Source: Metallyticus violacea
Lineage: Eukaryota; Arthropoda; Insecta; Mantodea; Metallyticidae
DNA length: 64,000 nucleotides
Direction: 5' to 3'
Assembly (NCBI GenBank): GCA_030762175.1
Contig: CM060833.1
Coordinates: 172,282,501 to 172,346,500 of the forward strand
Part shown: positions 36,746-48,300 of the stretch, one piece after another
Layout: each line of letters starts with the position of its first letter
Position numbering within the stretch: position 1 is the first letter of the stretch
Notes under the pieces: generated by a model
Told to the model about the DNA's origin: nothing
The model's database searches: none
What the model saw: the letters and a program-made list of their open reading frames with translations, nothing else
Made by a program: the position numbers and the translations under genes

Positions 36746-37299
36746 CTGTATATAAGCAGAGCTTTTTAATAAAAACAAAGCATTTTGAGGTAATGGCAAT
36801 TTCTTGAACACACGGTGTAAGGATTCTCACTAGAAGAAACCTCGTCTCGTGTGCACCTCTGCTGTTTCAGTTCTTACACAAACTGGTAACATTCAACTTT
36901 GTTTTTGCAGCTTTGGAATACACAATCTGCGACAAAGTTTCGAAATTCTCTTTTGTGGTCATCCATTAATGTTCCTTTTTCACCAGATGCTGAATATAGT
37001 AATAGTAATAGTAATAGTTAAACTATGATACATATATTGCACATAACAGTCGCATGGGTTGCAAGACCGTTCATGTTCTTGTAAAACACTTCATTTCTGG
37101 AATTAGCTCCAACAAAAGAAAACATTTTTAACAAGAACGCACACACACATGAAATAGACATGCATTAAATAATTCTGATAGTCATATACATTTCGTATTA
37201 TTTATGTGCATGTTTATAGAAATTTCTTGTCCCTAAAATTATGTACTTCATTTAAGAAAGTGCCCAATCATACAGCCATTTTTGTCCATTTACAACTAC
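36746..37299. other. No recognisable gene
   Basis: Possible branch and acceptor-like tracts (for example ttgtttttgcag near 36,911) are not followed by a usable donor. A short (AGTAAT)-like run lies at 36,998-37,018. Confidence 0.45.
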
Positions 37300-38590
37300 A
37301 ATATGGTGCCTCCCCCTACTAGAAGTCAAACAAAAATGAATTCGGGAGAAAGTTTATCGTGGCATCGTCTGTCTGTGTACACTTAGCCAAAATGTGCACC
37401 CAGTCTTCCTGTTCCGAGCAAACCCTCATGCATTCCTGGTCAACAACTTTACATGTCTCCAGTCTAAGCCATGCTATTCTCGACCTCTGTTTCACGCCTA
37501 GTTCCATTATATAGCTCTCTTTATCCCACCTAATTTTAATTACGCTGTGCAGGTTCAGAGATGACATGTATCTGCATGTATCGCATCTCTGTTTCCTGCC
37601 GGTTTATGTCAAAAGAGTTTTTTGACTTTTGTCACCACGCTTATCTGTTTTCAATACCCTTCTGTCAAATATCGTTTAAACTGATTTTTGACAATTCCTG
37701 CTGTACAACCGCAGCTCACCATTTTGAATAATGCATGTTATTTAATTAGTGCCGGTAGCACATCGCCCGTAGAGTAATTTGTTGACCTTTAATTATTCTT
37801 AGCCAGTTTCTAACTCTGGGAGAGTTGACCGCTTCCCTTCCATTTTCCACTCATGTCAAATCTTATTTCAAGAAAATCAAATTGTTTAACGGTCTGGGTT
37901 ATTTTTTCTCCATATATCCATTTTTCCAGCTATGCCATAAACATAGCTATTTTAAATGTGAGAGTTTAGTTTTAGATTTATTTACTTGCATACCCCATTG
38001 TTACAATAATCTTGAAGTACATTTAGGCCCTTTTACAGGCCTTTAGCGTCCTAGAGAGAATTACTATATCCTCAGCATATAAAGGGATAGATATTTGTTG
38101 ATTTTCAGTTACCATCATTACCTTAACGATATCACCAATAAACAAATTAAGAAGTAACAATGATAATATACAGCCATGTTTATCCTCCCCTCCCCTCTGC
38201 GCCATGTTGTACTAAAATCTGTTATAAAGATTAGCGTTAATAATAAGTTTGACTTTTTTATACATCGTCTTAAGAGCATTAATCATTTTCACAGAAAGCC
38301 CTTTACGTTTTAATTTTTCTCATAGAGCGCTTCATTCTGCAGTATCGAACGTCATTTTAAAATGTACAAATCACCGTATAACTTTCTTCCTTTTTTCTTA
38401 GGCTCTCATCAATTAAACTTTTCAATGCAAAGATATTGTCAACGATTGAAAAAAGGCCTGATTAAAACCAACCTGAAATTTATTTATCATATGCCTTAAC
38501 CCAAAATTTAATTCTTTGCTGTAAATGTTTGGAAACGGTGAGATCCCTCTGTAGTTCGCACATGCTCATTTAATGCCGCTTGTACAAGTT
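37300..38590 (-). pseudogene. LINE reverse transcriptase remains with C-terminal Cys/His motif
   Basis: Minus strand order: NYRGISPF (about 38,530-38,556), then VDNIFALKSLIDESLR in the GRSTxDNIFxL position (about 38,400-38,450), then KMINALKTMYKKVKL. Next are GCILSLLLLNLFIGDI (about 38,130-38,178) and the catalytic box as YAEDIVILS, with the first Asp of YADD changed to Glu. The thumb-like TVKQFDFLEIRFDMSGKW lies at about 37,810-37,865. Near the end QRSRIAWLRLET is followed by a C-x3-C-x8-H-x4-C motif (about 37,385-37,440), typical of the C-terminus of several LINE groups. Stops and frameshifts show that it is inactive. It lies antisense in the presumed host intron. Confidence 0.8.
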
Positions 38591-39135
38591 TTTAATTGAG
38601 TGGATGAATTTATTTCTTCCGATTACAAATTTACATCAGGTGTAATATTTTAGCTGTAAACACAACCTAATTCATACAGTTTGAATAAATAAGTATACAT
38701 ATTAAAAGCAAAAGAAACAATTTATCATTTTCATATTTTCTATTGCTGCTTGTGGGGCTTGAGTGTAGATCAAATCCAAAAGGCTCTATCTCTGCTTATG
38801 ACAAGTGAGATTTCTGTTTTTTGGGAATCTCCTTCTTCCTTTATCTTCAAAACCACTCATAACCATTTGAGTTTTAAACATATATACCACCACACTATAC
38901 TACATTAGATGCTAATAAGCTCAAACACTTTGGTTGTTAGGCTAATGGAACTTCCACTTTCTAATCTACTCCCCAAAGATAATTCTGACTCTCTTTTTCA
39001 TCCTGTTTACTAATTTTCCTCAATAATTTGTTTCTAACTTTTCCTAAATAATTTCCTGTTTCATTCATATGTGAATAATTTGAAATGTTCTTGGAATGAA
39101 GCACAAATTAACGGCATGGATTTTTAAAATTATTC
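38591..39135. other. No recognisable gene
   Basis: Possibly the upstream part of the same LINE, but too decayed to read. Confidence 0.45.
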
Positions 39136-39230
39136 TTATTGTTCCACATAGTTTCCGTTGACACTAATGCACTTTAGTATTTTTCCGGTGTTTTCCGAAA
39201 CGCAAACTGCACAATAAACTATCTTTTGCA
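39136..39230 (-). pseudogene. C-terminal scrap of a mariner transposase
   Basis: On the minus strand KCISVNGNYVEQ is followed by a stop at 39,136-39,138, matching the typical mariner end KCxxxNGxYVEK. Only about 12 residues are clear; the preceding bases are frameshifted. Confidence 0.5.
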
Positions 39231-41335
39231 CTTTTTATTGATACGTTTTGCTGTTATGCTATGTGCGGACAAAACACGAGCTGTTCTGCTGTATACTGTG
39301 TAATATTTCTACAGTATTTTATAATGACATACAAACTATTGAAGATCCTTTAACAAACGGTTCAAACAGAAGTGCTGCTGCCAGGGCATGCGCGACACAC
39401 CGGCTAGAGACAACTCTATTAATGGTGTTGTTTCCATACATCTGCCCGTGTGAAAACCACTAAATTTAAACGTATTAAGAGGAAATATGGGACTTCCATT
39501 AGATAACTTGTTTCTATTAATCCGCAAAGGTAGAAAGCGAGTATAGCGTAGTTAGCGCACCTATTAAATCCTAAATAACAACGTTCTGTAGCATCCTTCG
39601 TAGTAGTTGAGTTGGGACCAATTGTATACATCGCTCAGCTGTTATTTGTCGCCACTTAACGTGCCAAAGAATCCTAGAGGTTTGCTAAAAAGAAACGTTT
39701 ATTATAATCATTGGTGATCCAGAACCCTGATTTCTAAAACATGTGATAAGACAAACTTGATACAAAATTCAATTGTGCACTGCACATAAAGGTTATTAAA
39801 TTTTTACATGAAGTAATTTATAAAATATTGAAACAAAAATAGGTACTGCTTGCAATTAAACCTTTAAAACGTTCTACCAAAAGCCCTATCTACTACAAAA
39901 GTTGCTTAAAAATGGGAGACAACAGAACCTGCCTAATTGGGCTTAGAAAATTTACATATACTTCGTGGCAGACAAATCACATAATACAATTAAGTAGATA
40001 ACGAGTAACTCGGGTAACATTTCAACAGTTACCTGACAAAATTATTTATTGAAGCCCAGTAAGTGCAAACCAAATGACATAATTCCACTTGAGAAGGTCA
40101 ATATTAAAACATTTTAACATTTGCATTATATTCATATAATATAACGAAAAAAGTGTACAACAAACCTGGACACCAAAGTAGGCAAGAAGCTCCATTGAAT
40201 TTCTAGAAGTAAGCAGAAGCATCCCCGAAAACATCTTACCTACGTCCTATTACTTCTGCAGCCCAGAGGGGAAGACCCTTCACTGTCCACAGAGCGAGGT
40301 AATAAGTTCCCACCATTGAAGACATGTGTTGACCAATTAAACTTATAATTCATATCACCATGCTCACATGACAGTAGCAGAGAAAGAGATGAACACCGCA
40401 ATATTGAGGTTATTTTGTGCAACAACGGCACAATGGGAAATTAACAGTAGAGCAGCAGTAAACCACAAGCCCAGTTGTCGTGACCTCATTTTTTAAATAT
40501 TATGGCTCATTAGTTCAACACTGTACAATCCGTTTATTTTAGGGGAGTAATATATAACTATTTTAACTTAAATTAAAATTAAACATGCTTGGTTGTTATC
40601 GGACGTTATTCCTGAAGATTGTTAACAATCTAAACATCACTAACTAAGAAATATTATAGCAGACACCAACAAGTACCTCTTTACTAAGGAGAATTGCTAC
40701 CTCGTGACAGACATATACAGGATGTTTATTTACTTTAACAATTCAGTATATGTATATGTAACCAAACTTTGATTTTCTAATTAAAATTTTTGTTTTCGTT
40801 TTATAAATAATTTAATTCGTAATTGCGCAATCATTCAAACGATTTGCACGACATGGTGAGAAACAAACACTTACTAATTGCATAGCGAGCTGTTTTTTGT
40901 TGTTTTATAAAGAAAATCTTGCTGTTCATGAGTAAAGCTGTAGGTGGAAGGAAGAGAGAATTTGAGCTGTGGTCGCAGCAAGAGAAAGGCTAACGGGGGT
41001 AGAAGGGGGCAGCAGCTGAGATTACCTTCCTGTAGTCTCCAGGGTATCGTAAAGACATGAAACGGGCGATAAGCCGAGCTGAAGGTACAGCACTCTCATA
41101 ACAGAGTTAACCTCTGGGTCAACCCCTTTCCTTGTCGCATCTTCTGAAGCCCCTCTTTACTTCCTAAATGTTGCACATTGCGACAATTTTATATCAGATG
41201 GCCTGTCTGCGTAGAAACTAATTAATGACTAGAATAATTTTATCATCTCAGTCTTCTGTAGTCCATTATACTCAAATAATATTATTAGAACAGAGAAATA
41301 AATAAAAATCTACAAAAATTACTTTCATCCTATAG
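39231..41335. other. No recognisable gene
   Basis: Several 60-70 codon frames near 39,250-39,630 and 40,050-40,430 are unassigned. The word acaggatgtttatttac at 40,716 could be a transposon end. A GC-richer patch at 40,960-41,160 is unclassified. Confidence 0.45.
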
Positions 41336-41460
41336 ATGAACTGAATGAAAATGCCAAGATAGAAATTGGAAACACAGAAATACTGCTTGCAAATTTCATT
41401 ATCAAATGTCATGGCTGCGAACAAATATCACTTCGAACAACTCATTTAACAGAGTTTCCG
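41336..41460 (+). CDS. Candidate exon 3 of the unidentified split gene
   Basis: The 125-nt segment is bounded by actttcatcctatag and gtaagaaaat. Two bases complete the codon left open by exon 2 (giving Asp). Forty-one codons follow without a stop: ELNENAKIEIGNTEILLANF, then IIKCHGCEQISLRTTHLTEF and a final Pro. The other two frames stop within the first few codons. It ends in phase 0, as the segment at 47,121 requires. A C-x2-C pair (KCHGCEQ) is visible but too little for a domain call. This is the strongest single exon of the chain. I do not recognise the protein. Confidence 0.6.
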
Positions 41461-42059
41461 GTAAGAAAATATAAATAAGAGAAGTACTTGAAGTTATAAT
41501 TTGCGATTAAACAAATATATTCATAGTATTTATTTAAATTCGGGGATATTTGTTTAACTGCTTAGAACTTACTATTTGCAGAAAACTCTATGGATAGGTA
41601 AATCTTATGAATAGCATGGGTGTGTGTGCATTACCAGGAATAATTGTTTTTTACGTAAGACATAAATAAGTACTGCTACAGATTTTGTTTTGTTTCAGTT
41701 GTAAATATAGCAGATTATTTCTCAATTCTTTAGTTTTAGACTGCTATTGTTAAAGATTAGATTTGATTCACTGTCATATATTCAAACTTATTTTCTTAAA
41801 AGCCTATGAATGTTAGTAAAGTGCGGAACAAACCTTAATGACCTCGCTCCATCCCGAAGGTCAATGTTATCTATCGCTTAGTCTAAACACTGCCATGAGA
41901 TACCTGGTAAATCTCCACTGTTGCCACTGTTACTTTCAAAGATTGAGCAGAAACTATGAATATTTCTGGTTTTTCATATTATTAAGAATATCTGATGGTG
42001 TAATAATTAATAAACAAGTTTTTGATAATTAATTAAGAAATAAATAATAAATGCATAAC
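41461..42059. other. Presumed intron, nothing recognised
   Basis: AT-rich. A frame of 64 codons at 41,838-42,032 has no support. Confidence 0.5.
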
Positions 42060-42870
42060 TTTATTTTCATTTAAAAACGCGATCTTTTACGTTGCCACCA
42101 ACATTTTTCAGAAAGAGATTACACGGAATTGATAACATAGTTCTCCTGATCAAATTCTCAAGGCTAAGTTGGATTAACATTATGGCGAATATGGATCTTC
42201 GTTTAAAATGCTGTGTAAATAATTTGATGAGTTTAAAAGGGGCCGAAGGAGCACAAACAATGTGGACATCCTGACTGTCCTGTAATTATTGAAAGACATC
42301 CACCACATGATATTGAGTGATCGGAGACTGAAGGTTACGGAAAGTGTGGTCTTTTCTGAAGATTGGATGGATATTTTGCTTTATCATTTTCAAATTAAAA
42401 AACTATTGGCTAGATGGGTGCCACGTTTGCCAACGATTTTCAGAAAAGAAATCGTGTTGTAACTTCCGTGCAGAATTTGGAACTATTCAAACGGAATCCA
42501 AATGCATTTTGGAAAAGTGCGTTACATCAACCACTGTAGCTCGTGCATGCCGAAAACGAAGGGGCAGTTGAAACAGGAGAAAGCGCTCCGAGGAATGTAA
42601 AAACAACTCTCTCGTAGGAAAGGCGATGGCGATTGTGTTTTGGAAATTCCACGGTATCATTTGATTTAATTTTTGGAAAAGAGCAGAGCCATAACCAGTA
42701 AGTACACGCTGTACTCTTGGAGCAATTAAACGCCGCGATGAAGAGTCGTCCTCACTTGGAGAAGAAAAAGGTCGTGTTCCGTCAAGTTCACGCCAGCGTA
42801 TAAGCCCGCGATTGCAACTTCAAAAGTATCAGACCTAAGCTTCCTACTCTCCGGATTGGCTCCGGAATTG
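42060..42870 (+). pseudogene. Mariner transposase pseudogene
   Basis: Frames join as KAKLDxHYGEYGSSFKMLCK, FDEFKRGRRSTNN (about 42,223-42,262), HMILSDRRLKVTE and KKLLARWVPRLPTIFRKE (about 42,395-42,450). These continue LELFKRNPNAFWKSALHQPL, GKAMAIVFWKFHGII (about 42,620-42,665), RAITSKYT and MKSRPHLEKKKVVF (about 42,738-42,780). These follow the cecropia-like mariner plan. The first catalytic block (TxDETW) has been deleted or lost, and the HQDNAPSH block reads RQVHAS, so the second Asp is replaced. The third block is gone. It lies in sense orientation inside the presumed intron between exons 3 and 4. Confidence 0.8.
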
Positions 42871-43721
42871 AATGAGAGGTTCTTAAGAATATAAATGAAA
42901 ACATTCTAAATTCATATTATTTTTCTCAAAATATTAGTTGAAGTCAAGAGGATATTTAAAAAATCCCCTAATTGAGATTATGAATTGCTTTTGAAAACCA
43001 TGCATAGTCAGATTCTTTCCAAATTTATATTTCCTGTGTCATATCAGTACACATTTTCCTTGACTCCATTGCTAACAATGTAACATTGATAATGTGACAC
43101 TTTACAATTTAATGTTCATTTTCTAGTAATGCACAAAATGATTGATCATTATCCATAAAAACCAATAAAATAGCAAAATAAAAAATCACAGTAAAATACT
43201 GTTTACCTACCTGAATTAATGTGATGTTCTACATAATTACTTTTTATTTCAGTGACAAATGCTGAAATTGCATATGCTGGAAAAAAAGCATATTTTAATT
43301 ACATTTAACGTTTTAGTTAATGAATCTGCTACTCCTATGTTTAACACACATGTTACCTGCGTGAATAGCCGCGATATCAGATGGATTAATGGAGAAGTAC
43401 ACCCAACTCAGAGCCTCATGTATATACGTAAAAGAGATGGAAATGAGACACTGAAGTCTGCATTTTAGCTCACTGTGTCTGGTTGTTAGTAGATCATTTT
43501 CATCAAGATCATAATGGAAGCAAAGTCGCTTGCTCCATGTCCCAGGATATGAAATTAATTACAAAAACTGTTAGTATTTTTAAAATATTTTGCATTTTTG
43601 CAGCCGTTCGCGTGTTTTATGAATTCTGTATGTAGAATATTAATTAGAAATAACTGAGTTTTTTATGATGATGTTTACTTAATGTAGATGCATACTAATT
43701 TTCATTCTACAGGCTTATGTT
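42871..43721. other. No confirmed gene; one acceptor-like site
   Basis: A good acceptor (actttttatttcag, ending 43,252) precedes a 69-codon frame at 43,259-43,468 that looks protein-like (VNSRDIRWINGEVHPTQSL). In its phase the first codon after the acceptor is TGA, and it does not continue exon 3. It is left unassigned; it could be a decayed coding fragment. Confidence 0.4.
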
Positions 43722-43752
<31 letters not shown>

Positions 43753-43769
43753 GAGAAAGAAAGAAAGAA
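43722..43769. repeat. (GAAA)n microsatellite
   Basis: About twelve GAAA units with one GAGA. It is the complement of the tract at 43,914-44,013. Confidence 0.95.
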
Positions 43770-43913
43770 CAAGTGAAAAAAGGAATTCGAAAATTATTGT
43801 TTTATATTTTGCAGCGGTCCCTTCAAATCCTATCTTAAAACAGTTATGTCTACTTTAATATAACTTAAATACACTTTTGCTAAAGCACATAATTGTAAGA
43901 GCCTTTTTGTTTT

Positions 43914-44013
43914 TATTTCATTTCATTTCATTTTCTTTTCATTTTTTCTTTTTCTTTTTCTTTTCTTTTCTTTTTCTTTCTTTCTTTCTTTCTTTCTTTC
44001 TTTTTTTTTTTTT
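43914..44013. repeat. (TTTC)n and related pyrimidine tract
   Basis: Mixed ATTTC, TTTTC and TTTC units, then a run of about 13 T. It is complementary to the purine tract 145 bp to the left. Confidence 0.95.
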
Positions 44014-44790
44014 GGTCCGCTTTCTACACATTCTCAACGATTCATTGTAACACAGATGGTCATATACGCACGTAGATTTCCAGGTGTTCTAACCACGTAG
44101 TCGCCCGCACTCGCTAAAGTTCGCAATTAATACTGCTCTAGGTGCAGCATGTTTTTAAAACGTGCTGCGATCGGAAACTGTCCTAAACGAACGGCGTTTC
44201 GGTAAACGAAATTAGGCTTGCAAAAATATCTGGGAATCAAGCAACTCGAGAATATTGAAAACAATGTATAATATTTTCCTCTCAGCCTTTCTAAATTGAC
44301 TTCTGTGCACTTGTTTGTTTATTTCTATATGGATTTGCAATTTTTCCTTAGATTCTACGGTTCATTTTCCTTTTCATTCTTTTACATAGCATTTCGCATT
44401 CCTTAAAACTTTATTTTCAGTTTCTTATTGAGGACTTTCTTTTTTCTGCTTAAACATCCGAGTCATGAGTAAACTTGGGTTATAAACTTAATTTTATTTT
44501 TGATCTTTGTCAACCTATGTATGTCGTGCGTCAAAGTATATGGAAATGATTTTTACAGAGCTTTAGAAATAAATTTTGTCAGCTCACGCTGCATTTTATT
44601 TACAATGCTGACTCTAGAGCAGGAGTAATACTATACCCGCAAAGCACAGAAGCGTGCGATATCGATAAACGGTTATGACGACTCTGTCTTGCTTCCGCTA
44701 CTTAACATTGAACCGATGCGAGTAGCAAACTCGCTCCCTCTGCTCTACAGCTACATATTTTTATGAATAAATTCATGTGTGTAGAACTTT
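44014..44790. other. No recognisable gene
   Basis: AT-rich with a slightly GC-richer patch at 44,620-44,750. Nothing assigned. Confidence 0.5.
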
Positions 44791-44995
44791 CTTGGTTAAT
44801 TCCTTCCTTGCGGAACCGTGCACAAAATTGAATCTACTGGCTCAGTGCACAGGAAAATATTAGTGACTAACTCAATTACGACAATCGTCACTTAATGCCA
44901 TTATACAGCGTCTATTTAGCCAAGCAAGTATGAGGATTCCAGCATCTTCTATAAGACAAGAGTTAAAGTGGTCGAGACATACTGTAGCAGCATGC
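44791..44995 (+). pseudogene. Transposase N-terminal fragment, same dispersed family
   Basis: The first 70 bp match 63,881-63,975 and 30,161-30,250 (ggttaattccttccttgcgg, aaaattgaatctact, ctcagtgca). Downstream ASMRIPASSIRQELKWSRHT occupies the place of the second helix-turn-helix of the Tc/mariner-like family. Heavily decayed. Confidence 0.4.
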
Positions 44996-45470
44996 ATTCT
45001 AACAAAGGTTTTCTCACTCTGAAAAATTGAATTTCAGAGGTAATTGTGCAATAATGAAGCGCTTCATTGATCTTTGGTAGTTGACATGGACGTATGTAAT
45101 AACGATAATTTAGATAAATAAAAGAAGACTTGATATATTACAATGAAACTTCTTGACTTTCAAGGCCGGTGTTATAATTAAAACAGTTAAAGTCTTCCGG
45201 TCTGTTTTGCCGTGGTTCATGGCTTAAAATGCTACCATAGCTTTCACCAGCTACTACGGATGGCATCATCAGTGGACGATGAACAAACCCTGACTGCTAG
45301 AAGACGGCAGTATTTAGCCGTCTCTGTCTGGTTTTTGAAAGTCAGTCTACATTTTTAGCTATTGATCTGCTTTTTAAATTTTGATATCGTGTAATAAAAT
45401 CAGGAACTTAAAGATATACTGCTTTTTATTGTTCAGTGTTTGCATTGATTTAAGAAATATCTCGCACAGC
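44996..45470. other. Unclassified repeat-like patch, no gene
   Basis: 45,180-45,345 is GC-richer and contains ttcaccagctactacggatg and gcatcatcagtggacgatg. These look like phrases from a dispersed insect repeat, but I cannot name it. Confidence 0.4.
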
Positions 45471-45648
45471 AAATACATGCAATGTAATAAAAGGAATGTG
45501 AACCTAGTTATCGATTATTTCTAATAATATTAAACACTTTCTTATGACTTGCCAAACTTTATGAGCATTTTATAAGAAATTATTTAATATTATTAGAAAT
45601 AATCGATTACCCTAGATTCAGATTCCTTTTGTCACAATACATCTATTT
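45471..45648. repeat. Long imperfect palindrome, about 78-bp arms
   Basis: The left arm (about 45,471-45,549) pairs with the right arm (about 45,568-45,648) around a loop of about 20 bp. The cores atcgattatttctaataata (45,510-45,529) and tattattagaaataatcgat (45,587-45,606) are perfect complements. The outer arms pair at roughly four in five bases (aaggaatgtgaacctag with ctagattcagattcctt). It could be a fold-back or MITE-type element, or encode a hairpin RNA. Confidence 0.85.
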
Positions 45649-47120
45649 ATTTGTGTTACCCTGCTGTAGAATTATTCCATCTCTTATTCTTAATTACTAT
45701 CATAAATGTTCCTATCTCCTTCATAGTATTGTCAGGGTTTAGTTTTATGTTTTGCTTGTCTTTATTTCCACTTTCAGGATGTACGTGGGTTGCTATGTGT
45801 GTAATTCTCATTGCTGGTTCTTGTATTTTATATTCTTGTTTTTTTCTTCTTCGTAAGTTATTATTTTTCATTGTTCGTATTTATGTATTACCATACATCA
45901 TGTTTTACATTAGTTTATATGTGTACGATTATTGCCAACTTTACTGTCAATGTTGTGGTTGTAATATTGTCACAACTGGAGAAAAAATACTACTTAAGCC
46001 TACGCTGGCCTGGAGGTGGCGAAATCTGCGACATACATTCCTATAATTATTGCAAACTACCTATAGCATTATAAAACCGGGAAGGAATGTCTTCGCGATC
46101 ATAAAACTAATGCACACATGTTCAGTGTACAATTTAATAAAGAAATGTGCTCTACAACTGTACATTTCCAAAATATTTGTGCATATTTAACTGCTGGAGA
46201 ATCGGAAACTCAAACACGTCCTTCTGATGTGACAATATTGTCCCATTAACTTCACGTAATTATTATTAGATTGGTAGAGTGGAACAGAATAGCTCTGTCA
46301 GAGTAAATAAATAAATAAGAAAGTGTAGATGCGAGAATTGGGAAATATTCGACATAAGTGGAATAACATATGGGAAAATGTAAATGTCTTAAAACCTGTC
46401 TGTTATCCAGCAGAATTCACAAATTGTTCTTAAACAGCCAAGTATTAAGTTAGGAACTAATTAAGATTTTAATTTATAACAACTGTTCTTAATTACTTGT
46501 TTTTCTTGTTATGTTCGAGCAGTTTTGTAATTAAACGTTTAAATTTATTATAATTACGTGTAGTAATTACTGTTGAGTAGAAAGTTGTATAAAGAGGTGT
46601 TTAATAAACAACTATATAATCTGAGTTCCGCAAACAATGTTTGAAATAAAAGCATTAATTTGGGCAGCTTAATAACACACCCTGTTAATTTACTGTAAAG
46701 TTAAATTTTCTTACAGTGCACTAATTCTTTGTTAAATATTATTTCAATTGTTTTATGTCAGAAATGTAATCGTATTTTTATTTTAGCTACGTAAACACCA
46801 AGTTAAAACTTTGAATTCTCGTAATCATTACGGGTATTTTACTTTACTTGTTTCCACACTCGTTTCATGAATGTGTGAATTCATTTTACACTTAATTGTA
46901 ATGCTTAATAGAAATAAACATAAAGAATACAAGGCTTAATTCTATGGTCCATCCCTGACCAATTTTAATTCACCTAAAATTTTGTTTTTAAGATTAATGC
47001 ACTTTCACCAACGATCTCTTAACATTTCTACAGCTTCCTGGAAGAAGGTTTGTTCAAATGTCGCAAACCACACAATTACAGTGTAATACATAAAATATTC
47101 ATCTCACATTTTCCTTTCAG
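45649..47120. other. Presumed intron; no confirmed gene
   Basis: A T-rich frame of 131 codons (45,651-46,046) encodes a very hydrophobic sequence but has no ATG near its start and no splice context. The word aataacacaccctgttaatt at 46,671-46,690 could be a transposon end. Confidence 0.45.
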
Positions 47121-47195
47121 CTTTGGGAACAAGTGAAGTCGCTGGGATTTAGTCCAAACCCTGCTTCAATTGCAACACAATTTTGGCTTGACGAG
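47121..47195 (+). CDS. Candidate exon 4 of the unidentified split gene
   Basis: After a pyrimidine tract ending ttttcctttcag, 25 codons are open in the phase set by exon 3: LWEQVKSLGFSPNPASIATQ, then FWLDE. A GTGAAA donor, weaker than the others, follows at 47,196. If it is not used the frame continues DEVKKTYLVSITAHFS and ends at a TAA near 47,262, making this the last exon. The amino acid composition looks like folded protein. I do not recognise the family. Confidence 0.45.
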
Positions 47196-48029
47196 GTGAA
47201 AAAAACATACCTTGTCTCAATTACCGCACATTTCTCTTTGATTACAGCTCGTCGTTTTTAAATAAAATTTGCATATTAATGACATGCTATTCCAGTTCCT
47301 CTCTGCAAAGAATAACACCTTGTTTATTCTAACAATAATTTGCCTTCCGATGGATGCACTCCTAATGTCATAAATAGCATGGACCTTTTATGTTTTCATT
47401 TCTTACTTTGGTTTTAGCTTTCAATATCGTAATTCTGGAATTATGACTTGACCATCGTCACAAATCTGTCATTTTTTATCTTCCAAAGCTACCCTAATAT
47501 TTCTTATAAACATTGGCTCTCAATCGTTTATCCGTAGATACGACATGTTACTCATTCAGTAGTTAAATATTCATATCTGATTCATTATTTACATTTTTTA
47601 TGGTGTGAGATGCCTGTTTTCTCTACTGCACGTGTGATATAGCTATACTTATTATTTATGTTTTGTTTTGTTGTGACAAATTTCCAAGGATCATCGTCAT
47701 GCTGTACCATATTTCACAATACCATTCTTTTTACTGTATATTAACACAAAGAACATTATGTCATAGTTGCTGACATATCTTGATGAATTTAGAAGAGTCA
47801 TTCCCATTTACATGTACCGTCTCTCATCCCGCTACGCAATCGTGAGTCGTTTACACTACTGGAAACCGGCTGACCTTCAGTGAACGCGCGATTCCCGGTA
47901 AAATTGGATTTTAAAGCTCAGCTAACGCAAGCAATTGAGCTTGCTCACTTAGTTTATTAAGCCAATTAATGCAGTTGTATTTCTGTAGTAAGTGCATGTT
48001 ACACTTTGTATTTCTATATTATGGAATGT
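47196..48029. other. No recognisable gene
   Basis: AT-rich. No continuation exon could be identified with confidence. Confidence 0.5.
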
Positions 48030-48300
48030 AGAAATTGATATATGCCAGAATAAAGAGTGGTTATTTGTTTATGTACAAAAGAAATCGCACAAGTACTGTA
48101 GAAAAGAACTTCATGACAAATTTCCAGGAGTAATTTCTGCATTGGGAAGCGCAATTTTCAGATTAGTTGGAGCCCAAGTCATTTTCATTAACATAAAGCC
48201 ATGACCGAAAAACCGTCCGTGTATTAATTGACAATGAGGAGAAGCTTGGTGAAATAGGCTATCGATTAGAAACTACTTCTCGAAAGTCTTTTAACACTAG
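48030..48300 (+). pseudogene. Tc/mariner-like transposase N-terminus
   Basis: ICQNKEWLFVYVQKKSHKYC, then RKELHDKFPGV and AIFRLVGAQV match the first helix-turn-helix (RKFxxKFPGxxVPSxxTIxRLVxxxR) of the insect family with DUF4817-type ends. After a frameshift RKTVRVLIDNEEKLGEIGYR and LETTSRKSFN match the linker LTEEKLDEIGxRLExSPRKSL. The catalytic DDE region is missing. Transposons of this family recur at 11.7, 26.2, 32.1 and 36.5 kb. Confidence 0.65.

Noticed and set aside
43253..43468. Acceptor followed by a 69-codon protein-like frame
   Set aside because: In that frame the first codon after the acceptor is a stop, the phase does not fit the neighbouring exon chain, and no donor follows.
45651..46046. 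131-codon hydrophobic frame resembling a membrane protein
   Set aside because: It starts with TTG, the hydrophobicity follows from T-rich DNA, and it has no splice or homology support.
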